A program made the translations under genes and the position numbers. A stretch of DNA of 14,153 nt from an uncultured Synergistaceae bacterium (GTDB lineage: Bacteria; Synergistota; Synergistia; Synergistales; Aminobacteriaceae): assembly GCA_937870605.1 (NCBI GenBank), contig CALMZW010000269.1:1-14153 (forward strand). The letters run 5' to 3'. Shown piece by piece: positions 5,937-12,558 of the stretch. How positions within the stretch are numbered: position 1 is the stretch's first letter; every line of letters begins with the position of its first letter. The notes below the pieces were generated by a model. That model did no database searches. It saw only the letters and a list, made by a program, of their open reading frames with translations, and had not been told where the DNA came from.

Positions 5937-7100
5937 TCAGCGCCGGTTTTGCGGCGGGAACGACAGAACGGCCGGAAGCGCGAATACCGGCGCGATCCCG
6001 AGGATGACCATCGTGACGTGCAGGCCGAAGGAATCCGCGACGGCGCCGAGCGGCGCCGTGAAGAGCCCTCCGAGTCCGAACGCGAAGCCCATGATGATGG
6101 AACTCGCCATCGCCCGCGCGTGCGGGGCCGCCTCCTGCGCCATCGCGTTCGTGATGGGTTCGGTGGCGGTCAGCGCGCCGTAGCCCAGCGTATAGAAGGC
6201 CACGGAAAGCCACCCCTCCGTCAGGGCCGCGGGGACGAGCAACAGCGGCGCGGCGGCCAGCAGTCTCGCGAGGATTTTATCGCGCCCGAAGCGTTCGGCG
6301 ACGCGGCTGAAAACCAGCGGGGAAATCGCCGCCGACAGCATGATGACGAAGAGCACGCCTCCGATCTTTTCGAGCGACCCTCCCCTGGAGGCGACGACGA
6401 CCGGGAGGAAGAACCGGATTCCCTGCTCGGAAACCGAGCGGAACACCGAAACGAGCCAGACCCTCCAGACTCTGCCGAACACGTCGCTGAAACTCCGGAA
6501 GACGCCCGTCGTGAGCGTAACGCCGCCGGGATCCCGGAGCTTCGGGATCATCACGAGCGCGAGCGATATCGCCGCGGCGACCGGGACGATCGCGACCGTC
6601 CACATCCATTGCAGGCCCATGACCCGGACGAGCGTGACCGCGTAGAGCGGGCTCGCCGCGGCCGCGAGCATTCCCCCGAGTCCGAACAGCGCGATGTAGC
6701 TCGACAGGTTGCTGCCGCCGCACAGATGCCCGACGCCGCCGCTGCCCTGCGGGTGGAAGATGGCGCTTCCGATGCTCCAGAGTCCGGCCAGGAACAGTGC
6801 GACGCCGTAATTGGGCGAGAGGGGGAGCAGGGTTGCGCCGAGGCAGGCGAGCACCGGACCGGCGATAATATACCAGGGACGCTCGGTTCGATCCGACCAG
6901 TAGCCGAAGAGCGGCTGTCCGAGCATGGTGATCAGGCCGGCGAGCGAGTTCAGCGCTCCGGCTTCGGCGAGCGAAAGCCCGAGCCGCCGGACCAGTTCGG
7001 GAACGAACGTCGGCAGAAAGGAAATATGGATATCGTTCAGAAAATGCAACACGCTGAGCAGCGCGATCTGCTCAGGCGGGCGGGCGTTTCGGACATTCAT
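5937..7100 (-). CDS. MFS transporter, fosmidomycin-resistance (Fsr) type
   Basis: This 387-aa integral membrane protein has about 12 hydrophobic segments. Loop 2-3 carries the MFS motif as GYWSDRTERPWY (66-77). FHPQGSGGVGH at 115-125 resembles the FHP-x-G segment of the Fsr group of exporters, and LNDIHISFLPTFVPEL (21-36) in the first helix also fits that group. A related second signature, FGRDKI (271-276), lies between helices 8 and 9. The family exports small molecules by proton exchange; the actual substrate here is unknown. ATG at 7098-7100 is chosen because AGGAG (minus strand, 7113-7109) lies 8 nt upstream; an earlier in-frame GTG at 7109 overlaps that site. It is transcribed alone from a near-consensus promoter (7152-7179) with a dyad beside it, and no regulator gene is adjacent. 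Confidence 0.87.
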   Translation of the reverse strand: MNVRNARPPEQIALLSVLHFLNDIHISFLPTFVPELVRRLGLSLAEAGALNSLAGLITMLGQPLFGYWSDRTERPWYIIAGPVLACLGATLLPLSPNYGVALFLAGLWSIGSAIFHPQGSGGVGHLCGGSNLSSYIALFGLGGMLAAAASPLYAVTLVRVMGLQWMWTVAIVPVAAAISLALVMIPKLRDPGGVTLTTGVFRSFSDVFGRVWRVWLVSVFRSVSEQGIRFFLPVVVASRGGSLEKIGGVLFVIMLSAAISPLVFSRVAERFGRDKILARLLAAAPLLLVPAALTEGWLSVAFYTLGYGALTATEPITNAMAQEAAPHARAMASSIIMGFAFGLGGLFTAPLGAVADSFGLHVTMVILGIAPVFALPAVLSFPPQNRR

Positions 7101-7108
7101 GGGGATCA

Positions 7109-7113
7109 CTCCT
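7109..7113 (-). promoter_or_regulatory. Ribosome-binding site deciding the MFS start
   Basis: AGGAG on the minus strand, with an 8-nt spacer, points to ATG 7100. An in-frame GTG three codons earlier (7107-7109) overlaps this element, so it is unlikely to be the true start. Confidence 0.6.
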
Positions 7114-7151
7114 GATTCCGGAACAGGCTATCCGGCGGCGAATTGTATGCC

Positions 7152-7179
7152 ATTATAACAGTCGGAGTGCTTCTGTCCA
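7152..7179 (-). promoter_or_regulatory. Sigma-70-type promoter of the MFS gene
   Basis: On the minus strand TGGACA (7179-7174, five of six matches to TTGACA) is followed by a 16-bp spacer and a perfect TATAAT (7157-7152). The expected start near 7145 gives a leader of about 45 nt before ATG 7100. This is the best match to a housekeeping promoter in the window. Confidence 0.7.
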
Positions 7180-7184
7180 TCTTG

Positions 7185-7201
7185 ATGAAGCAATGTTTCA
7201 T
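7185..7201. promoter_or_regulatory. Operator-like dyad upstream of the MFS promoter
   Basis: ATGAAGCA-A-TGTTTCAT is a 17-bp near-palindrome, with seven of eight arm positions pairing. It sits 6 bp upstream of the MFS -35 box, in the gap shared with the divergent DUF4230-like gene. It could bind an activator or a TetR/MarR-type repressor. Chance occurrence is possible. Confidence 0.35.
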
Positions 7202-7237
7202 TCTGCGAGACATTTCCGTTTCGGAAGCGCCCCGCCC

Positions 7238-7266
7238 TTGACGGAGGGGCGGACCTGACGGATTAT
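7238..7266 (+). promoter_or_regulatory. Candidate promoter of the DUF4230-like gene
   Basis: TTGACG (7238-7243) is followed by 17 bp and GATTAT (7261-7266), giving five of six and four of six matches to consensus. TATACA at 7264-7269 is an alternative -10, but with a 20-bp spacer. CGCCCC (7228-7233) and GGGGCG (7246-7251) could form a hairpin around the -35 box. It lies about 40 nt before the start codon at 7307. Confidence 0.4.
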
Positions 7267-7306
7267 ACAGGGGCTTTGAAACAGGAACGACGAGAGGTGA
7301 AACGAT

Positions 7307-7996
7307 ATGATGACGTCGCTGACGACGACACTGCTTGTGGTCTGGGCGTTCCTTGCGACGGGGATGGCCGCTCTGCTCCTGATCCGTTCGCGGAAGGCGG
7401 AGCCGAAAGTCGACGTTCAGGGAGGGATCGAACATATGCGTTCGATCGGACACCTGTCCGTCTACCGGGCCTTCACGCGCGAGATCGTCACGGAGACGGA
7501 CCATTCGTGGGGGGATTTCGGACGGAAGTATCTGTCCTGGATCCTTTCGTCGCGCAAGATGGCGATGATCTTCGAGTTCGAGATCGACTTCCGGTACGAC
7601 TTGCGGGATCCGAACTTCCTCATCGAGTCCGTCGACGACGAACGGGTGGAAATCCGGATGCCCGCCTGCCGGTGCGAAACCCGCATCCGGGATATCCGTT
7701 TCTACGACGAACAGCGCTCCCGTCTGCTTCCGTGGCTTCTGCCCGACCTCGTGAACGGGTTTCTCGGCGACGATTTCCGCGAGGACGACCGAAACCGGCT
7801 CGTCCGGGCGGCGCGGTCGCACGCCGAATCGCGCGCAATGGCGCTCGTGCGCGATATCCAGCCCGAAGTCCTCGCGTCCGCGAAGGCGACGCTCGAGTCC
7901 CTCGCCTGCGGGTTCGGAATGCGCGTCGTCGAGATTTCGTTCGCGGAGGGCAATACGTTCGTCGTCTCGCCGGACATGGGGAAAGTGGCCGCCTGA
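7307..7996 (+). CDS. Membrane-anchored DUF4230-like protein
   Basis: This 229-aa protein has one N-terminal hydrophobic helix at about residues 5-26, followed by basic IRSRK, so it is probably anchored with the rest exposed outside (N-in is a guess). The body contains IGHLSVYRAFTREIVT (47-62) and IFEFEIDFRYDLRD (88-101). These resemble the DUF4230 pattern of a strand-rich region read as 'L.v....k......a......y.G.v..GidL'. A helical tail follows (about 160-200). I hold the DUF4230 assignment as probable, not proven; the family's function is not known to me. GAGGTG at 7294-7299 lies 7 nt before the first of two tandem ATG codons. It is divergent from the MFS gene, and its stop is only 10 nt from the convergent end of the ATPase B gene. 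It has two cysteines close together (121 and 123). Confidence 0.72.
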   Translation: MMTSLTTTLLVVWAFLATGMAALLLIRSRKAEPKVDVQGGIEHMRSIGHLSVYRAFTREIVTETDHSWGDFGRKYLSWILSSRKMAMIFEFEIDFRYDLRDPNFLIESVDDERVEIRMPACRCETRIRDIRFYDEQRSRLLPWLLPDLVNGFLGDDFREDDRNRLVRAARSHAESRAMALVRDIQPEVLASAKATLESLACGFGMRVVEISFAEGNTFVVSPDMGKVAA

Positions 7997-8006
7997 TCCC
8001 TCCGGT

Positions 8007-9389
8007 TCACTTCGGCGCGTCGCCTCCGACGTGGGCGCGAAGCTCCTCCATCGTGACGCGCGTCAGCTCGGCCGCGGGCAGCATGGAGATCAGGTACCAC
8101 CCCATATCGAGCGACTGTCCGATCTCCCGATTCTCCTCGATTCCCTGCGCGATGAAGTGTTCCTCGAACGCCTTCCCGAACGCGAGATACTTCGTGTCCG
8201 TTTCGTTGATCTCGTCCTCGCCCACGACCCCCGCGAGCGCTCTCGCGTCCTGCGTCCGGCTGTAGGCGGCGAAGAGCTGGCTCGACACGCCGGGGTGGTC
8301 GTCGCGCGTGTAGCCTTTCCCGATGCCGTCTTTCATGAGGCGCGAGAGGCTCTTGAGCGGATCGACCGGCGGGTAGATCCCCCGTGCGTCCAACTCCCGC
8401 GACAGGACGATCTGCCCTTCGGTGATGAATCCGGTCAGGTCGGGAATCGGATGCGTGATGTCGTCGTTCGGCATCGTCAGGATCGGAAGCTGCGTGACGC
8501 TTCCCTGTCCGCCCCGGATGACGCCGGCGCGCTCGTACATCGAAGCCAGGTCGCTATAGAGATAGGCCGGATATCCCTTGCGGCTCGGCACTTCGCCGCG
8601 CGCGACGCTCAGCTCCCGGAGCGCCTCGGCGTAGCTTGTCATGTCCGTCAGGATGACGAGGACGTGCATCCCGAGGTCGAACGCGAGGTATTCGGCCGCC
8701 GTCAGCGCGAGACGGGGAGTTGCGATGCGCTCGATGACGGGGTCGTCGGCCGTATTCAGGAAGAGCACGAGGTTGTTTCCCTGTCCCGACTCCTGGAGCC
8801 GGGACGTGAAGAACGCGGCGTCGTCGTGCCGGATGCCGATGCCCGCGAAGACGACCGCGAAATTTTCCGCCCCGGCGAGGTGCGACTGGGTGGCGATCTG
8901 GACCGCCAGACGGTTGTGGGGCAGGCCGTTGCCCGAGAAGATCGGCAGCTTCTGTCCGCGGATGAGCGTCGTCAGCGTGTCCATGACGGAGATTCCCGTG
9001 GAGATGAAGTCCCTGGGGTACAGTCGAGCCATCGGATTGATCGGCGCGCCGTTCACGTTGCGGCGTTCCCCGCCAAGAACGGGGCCGCAGCCGTCCCGGG
9101 GACGCCCCAACCCGTCGAACGTCCGTCCGATGATCGACGGGGCGACCGCGATTTCGAGCGGGGCTCCGGAAAAACGGATACGGGTTCCGGACGGCGTGAG
9201 GCCCTGCGTGCCGGAAAAGACCTGCACGAGCGTGGCGCCTTCGTCCACGAGAACGACCTTCCCCTGCCGGGGAATTCCGTCCGCGGACGTGATCTCGACA
9301 AGCTCGTCGTACCCGACGCCGCGGATGTCGCCGAGCATCAGGAACGGGCCGGCTATCGTGTCGACTCCGACATATTCGGTGCGGGCCAC
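8007..9389 (-). CDS. ntpB: V/A-type ATPase subunit B (non-catalytic head subunit)
   Basis: This 460-aa protein matches the usual length of subunit B, which alternates with subunit A in the soluble head and shapes the nucleotide sites. It carries the modified P-loop SGNGLPHN (152-159) typical of B, lacking the catalytic GKT. LVILTDMTSYAEALRE (244-259) and KGYPAYLYSDLASMYERAG (271-289) are also characteristic. Translation starts at GTG 9389 with GGGAGGGG 8 nt upstream, inside the last codons of A, leaving 4 nt between the A stop and this start. An ATG at 9399 overlaps but is out of frame. It is the last gene of the cluster here; subunit D, which often follows B directly, is absent, and the next gene is convergent. 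The operon ends without a clear terminator before 7996. Confidence 0.95.
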   Translation of the reverse strand: MARTEYVGVDTIAGPFLMLGDIRGVGYDELVEITSADGIPRQGKVVLVDEGATLVQVFSGTQGLTPSGTRIRFSGAPLEIAVAPSIIGRTFDGLGRPRDGCGPVLGGERRNVNGAPINPMARLYPRDFISTGISVMDTLTTLIRGQKLPIFSGNGLPHNRLAVQIATQSHLAGAENFAVVFAGIGIRHDDAAFFTSRLQESGQGNNLVLFLNTADDPVIERIATPRLALTAAEYLAFDLGMHVLVILTDMTSYAEALRELSVARGEVPSRKGYPAYLYSDLASMYERAGVIRGGQGSVTQLPILTMPNDDITHPIPDLTGFITEGQIVLSRELDARGIYPPVDPLKSLSRLMKDGIGKGYTRDDHPGVSSQLFAAYSRTQDARALAGVVGEDEINETDTKYLAFGKAFEEHFIAQGIEENREIGQSLDMGWYLISMLPAAELTRVTMEELRAHVGGDAPK

Positions 9390-9393
9390 GGGT

Positions 9394-11172
9394 TCATCCC
9401 CTCCCTTCGGGCGCGATGCGTTCGGATCCGATGCGGGACAGCGTCTCGCCGATCCGCCTTCCCAGGTCCGCCGTTGCGTCCGTCCGTTCGGCGGGAATCT
9501 CCCGCGCGTGGATCAGTTCCACGAGTTCGCCCATGTTTCGTATCAGCGACAGGGGGCATCCCGCCGTCACGAGTTTTTCGGCGGTCCGGTGGAAGGTGAG
9601 GATCAGATTCAGAATCGCGAATCCCTTTTCCGGAGGACAGAAGGAATCCGGTCCGAAGGCCCCCTGCTGCAGGTACCCGTTCCGAAGCAGGGACGCGGTC
9701 AGGTCCACGAGGCGCTGGTCGTTGGGGAGGACGTCCTCTCCGACGAGGCGGATGATCTGCCGGATCTTCTCGTCTTCGGCGAGGATCGCCCTGGCTTCGT
9801 CCCGAAGCCGGCCCCAGGAAGCGTCCACGTGCGCCTCGAACCACGGTTCCACCTCTCCGGCATACTCGCTGTAGGACTCCGTCCAGCTGATGGCGGGGAA
9901 GTGGCGCGCGTTTGCGAGCGGGCGGTCGAGCGCCCAGAAGCACCGGATGAACCGCTTCGTGTGGCGCGTGACGGGCTCCGTGAAGTCCCCTCCGGGAGGG
10001 GAGACCGCGCCGATGATCGAGATGCTGCCGTGTTCGCCTCCGATCGTGACGACGCGCCCCGCACGCTCGTAAAACTCCGCGAGTCGTGTGGGAAGGTATG
10101 CCGGGAACCCCTCTTCGGCGGGGATTTCTTCGAGACGTCCGGATATTTCGCGCAGCGCCTCCGCCCACCGGGACGTCGAGTCGGCCATCAGCGCGACGTC
10201 GTAGCCCATGTCGCGGTAGTATTCCGCAATCGTGATGCCCGTATAGATGGATGCTTCCCGGGCGGCTACGGGCATGTTCGACGTGTTGGCGATCAGGATC
10301 GTCCGCTCCATGAGAGGACGTCCGGTCCGCGGATCCTCGAGGGAGGGGAACTCCTCCAGCACCTGCGTCATCTCGTTGCCGCGCTCGCCGCAGCCGATGT
10401 ACACGACGACCGACGCGTCGCTCCACTTCGCGAGCTGGTGCTGCGTGACGGTCTTGCCAGTGCCGAATCCCCCGGGAATGGCCGCGACGCCTCCCTTCGC
10501 GATTGGGAAAAGCCCGTCGATCACGCGCTGTCCCGTGACGAGGGGCTCGTCGGGGAGCAGACGCTCCGCGTAGGGACGCGGCATTCGCACCGGCCAGGAG
10601 GCCGTCATGCGGATCTCCTGGTCCCGTCCCATCGGGCCCCGGACGCGCGCGACGATGTCGGACCCTTTGGCGAAGCCGGACGGAACGATGTACTCCACTT
10701 CCCCCGAGACGTCGAACGGGACGAGGATGCGATGGTCGAGCAACGGGGACTCCCTGACGGTCGCAAGAAGGTTGCCGGGGGTGACAACGTCTCCCGCCGA
10801 AACTTCGGCCCGGATCTCCCAGGAACGGGAGAGGTCGAGCTGCGGAACCGACACGCCCCGGGTAATGAAAGCGCCTTCCTCTTTCAAAAGCGCGGAGAGC
10901 GGCCGGCCGATGCCGTCGATGATGCTTCCCGCGAGTCCCGGGCCGAGGAGGACGGAAAGAGGCCCGCCCGTCCCTTTGACGGGCTCGCCGACGCGAAGCC
11001 CCTGCGTGTCTTCGTACATCTGGACGAGCGCTTCCTCTCCCTCCATCCGGACGATTTCTCCCAGCAGACCGAGGTCTCCGACGCGGACCAGCTCCCGCAT
11101 CGCCATATTCCTGGTCCCGAAGGCGCGGACGACGGGGCCGTTGACGCTGATGACGCGGCTTTCGGCTGTCAT
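9394..11172 (-). CDS. ntpA: V/A-type ATPase catalytic subunit A
   Basis: This 592-aa protein has the length and features of the catalytic subunit, which hydrolyses or synthesises ATP in the soluble head. The P-loop is GGFGTGKT (234-241) with Lys240 and Thr241. GERGNEM at 262-268 supplies the catalytic glutamate, and VALMADSTSRWAEALREISG (326-345) holds the Walker B segment. The N-terminal part includes the bulge region specific to A that distinguishes it from F-type beta, for example EVSAGDVVTPGNLLATV (123-139). Usual family members read GPFGxGKT; here the second residue is glycine, a variant I cannot weigh without an alignment. Start ATG 11172 comes 13 nt after the E stop, with a weak G-rich site before it. 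The ATPase couples to H+ or Na+ transport. No gene for subunit C lies between E and A, where it often sits. Confidence 0.95.
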   Translation of the reverse strand: MTAESRVISVNGPVVRAFGTRNMAMRELVRVGDLGLLGEIVRMEGEEALVQMYEDTQGLRVGEPVKGTGGPLSVLLGPGLAGSIIDGIGRPLSALLKEEGAFITRGVSVPQLDLSRSWEIRAEVSAGDVVTPGNLLATVRESPLLDHRILVPFDVSGEVEYIVPSGFAKGSDIVARVRGPMGRDQEIRMTASWPVRMPRPYAERLLPDEPLVTGQRVIDGLFPIAKGGVAAIPGGFGTGKTVTQHQLAKWSDASVVVYIGCGERGNEMTQVLEEFPSLEDPRTGRPLMERTILIANTSNMPVAAREASIYTGITIAEYYRDMGYDVALMADSTSRWAEALREISGRLEEIPAEEGFPAYLPTRLAEFYERAGRVVTIGGEHGSISIIGAVSPPGGDFTEPVTRHTKRFIRCFWALDRPLANARHFPAISWTESYSEYAGEVEPWFEAHVDASWGRLRDEARAILAEDEKIRQIIRLVGEDVLPNDQRLVDLTASLLRNGYLQQGAFGPDSFCPPEKGFAILNLILTFHRTAEKLVTAGCPLSLIRNMGELVELIHAREIPAERTDATADLGRRIGETLSRIGSERIAPEGRG

Positions 11173-11185
11173 TTTCCGGCCCCCG

Positions 11186-11830
11186 TCACAGAATGGCCAT
11201 GAGACGCCGGGCCACGAGTTCCGAACATTCGCGTACGATGACGCTCCAGTCCGAGAGCGATCTCCATGCGCCATCCTCCGCGACGAGCCAGAGCCCTCCG
11301 GAGACAGGCGCCGGATCCGGATCGAAGACGACGGCGACGTTCTTTTCGGGATCCGACAGGCGCGACGCAAGTCCGGGACCAATGCCCGCATCCTGTGCGG
11401 CCAGGCGCAGCAGGACGGTTCCTTTTCCGGGCAGGGTTGCGAGCGCGACGGTTCCGAGCCCGGCCAGGATGTCGTCGTAGTCCGGCCTGTTCCGGAGTTC
11501 CGAGCACGCCTGCTGCAGTTGCTCCAGCGTCTGCGCGAGAAGGTGGTTCCGGAGCCGGAGCATGTCGTGTTCGCGCTCGCGCTCCGCCGCGCCGACCTGC
11601 CGGTGGCGGATCTCCGCCGCTCGTTTCCGCGCGTCTTCCATAATTGAATCGATCATGGCGACCAGTCGCGACTCCTCTTCGCGCAGCCATGTTTCCGTCT
11701 CGCGCGTTTCGGCGTCGAGGATCGCGTTCCGTTCTTCCGCGGCCTGGGCGAGCAGCATATTCTTCAGAACGGAAAGACGTTCCTCCGACAGATCCTGAAG
11801 CTCCGGTGCGATGCGTTCCTGATCGATCAT
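11186..11830 (-). CDS. ntpE: V/A-type ATPase peripheral-stalk subunit E
   Basis: This 214-aa protein begins MIDQERIAPELQDLSEERLS. It has a long charged helix (about 20-120, with repeats such as EERNAILDAETRETETWLRE) typical of the peripheral-stalk E subunit, followed by a globular C-terminal domain containing GGLWLVAEDGAW (about 185-196). E pairs with G/H to hold the head still against rotation. ATG 11828-11830 overlaps the stop of F by 4 nt (ATGA), and GGGGTG lies 8 nt upstream, so this start is well supported; the frame is open far upstream but that would run through F and K. The sequence is divergent, as is usual for E, and is identified mostly by position and helix character. No partner G subunit gene is visible in the window. 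Confidence 0.85.
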   Translation of the reverse strand: MIDQERIAPELQDLSEERLSVLKNMLLAQAAEERNAILDAETRETETWLREEESRLVAMIDSIMEDARKRAAEIRHRQVGAAEREREHDMLRLRNHLLAQTLEQLQQACSELRNRPDYDDILAGLGTVALATLPGKGTVLLRLAAQDAGIGPGLASRLSDPEKNVAVVFDPDPAPVSGGLWLVAEDGAWRSLSDWSVIVRECSELVARRLMAIL

Positions 11831-12138
11831 CCGAGTTTCACCCCGATCGCGTTCGTGATGTACCGGGTCAGCGCATCGTTGCCCCGAACGCTTCCGTGGC
11901 GGTCGGGGATCTCGACGAGCAACGGGAGGCGTCCGCTCTCCCTGAGTTCCTGCGCGATGTCCGGCACGGCGGCTGCGGCCTTCTCCGTCATGACGAGAAT
12001 TCCCAGGTCCCGCATGGAGAGCGCCTCTTGCACCGCGGAGCGCGTCGCGTCCATCCCCTGGACGATAACGCCTGTAATCCCCGCGAGCCGGAGCAGGACA
12101 AGCGTGTCGTGGTTGTCGCTGACGAGAAAGGCGCGCAT
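11827..12138 (-). CDS. ntpF: V/A-type ATPase subunit F
   Basis: This 103-aa protein matches the length of subunit F, the small regulatory part of the central rotor stalk. It begins MRAFLVSDNHDTLVLLRLAG and has GILVMTEKAAAAVPD (46-60) and LPLLVEIPDR (71-80). These are the alternating strand/helix segments of the F fold, including the usual LL.EIPD block. ATG 12136-12138 lies 3 nt after the K stop, and AAGGTG (6 nt upstream) is partly inside K. Its stop overlaps the E start by 4 nt. F normally binds subunit D, whose gene is not visible here. The assignment rests on motif, length and position in an ATPase operon. Confidence 0.9.
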   Translation of the reverse strand: MRAFLVSDNHDTLVLLRLAGITGVIVQGMDATRSAVQEALSMRDLGILVMTEKAAAAVPDIAQELRESGRLPLLVEIPDRHGSVRGNDALTRYITNAIGVKLG

Positions 12139-12141
12139 CGC

Positions 12142-12558
12142 CTACACCTTGCCGAGGATCAGCAGCGAGACGATGATGCCGTAGATGGCGATGCCTTCCG
12201 CGAGACCGAGATAGATGAGCGTCGTGCCGAGCATCTCCGGCTTTTCGCCCACGAGGCCGAGCGCCGCGGCGCCGACCATTCCGACCGCGATTCCGGCCGC
12301 GATGCAGGCGAGTCCCGTGGAGATCCCCGCCGCGATGAAGCCCATTCCGGCCGCACCGGTCGTCGCGACGGCCTCCCCCGTGGCGAGCGCCGGGGAGGCG
12401 AACCAGGGGGCGCACGCCGTAACGAGCAGCGTGAGGAAGAGGACGGCGGACGTGGCGGCGAGGATTGTCTGCGGCCTCCCTACCGCGCGTCCGTGCAGAC
12501 GGCGCCCCAGAAGAATGACGGACGCGCACACGACGAGAAGTCCCAAAAGCGTATTCAC
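12142..12558 (-). CDS. ntpK: V/A-type ATPase proteolipid subunit K (c-ring), with an extended N-terminus
   Basis: This 138-aa membrane protein ends in the classical c-subunit hairpin: AAGISTGLACIAAGIAVGMV (76-95), the loop GEKPE (104-108), then LIYLGLAEGIAIYGIIVSLL (114-133) with the ion-binding Glu121. A Tyr lies five residues after this Glu, but no Gln is visible where Na+-type rings have one, so H+ versus Na+ is open. Before the hairpin come two more hydrophobic segments (about 3-18 and 32-50), the second resembling a signal peptide with a possible PALA cleavage site at 57-60. GTG 12558 overlaps the I stop by 4 nt (GTGA), and AAGGAG lies 10 nt upstream. Known relatives are about 100 aa (signal peptide plus hairpin) or about 156 aa (two hairpins); this one does not fit either exactly. 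Confidence 0.9.
   Translation of the reverse strand: MNTLLGLLVVCASVILLGRRLHGRAVGRPQTILAATSAVLFLTLLVTACAPWFASPALATGEAVATTGAAGMGFIAAGISTGLACIAAGIAVGMVGAAALGLVGEKPEMLGTTLIYLGLAEGIAIYGIIVSLLILGKV

Noticed and set aside
5850..7115. 421-codon plus-strand frame opposite the MFS gene
   Set aside because: Product dominated by Arg, Glu, Asp and His with no fold; it begins across the terminator hairpin. Shadow frame.
9353..10426. 357-codon minus-strand frame overlapping A and B
   Set aside because: It is out of frame with both subunits, composed of Arg/Gly/His-rich sequence, and explained by the A and B coding frames.
8641..11202. 853-codon plus-strand open frame opposite ATPase A and B
   Set aside because: The minus strand encodes clearly recognisable A and B subunits over the same bases; the plus product is low-complexity Arg/Ser/Pro-rich. 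Shadow frame.
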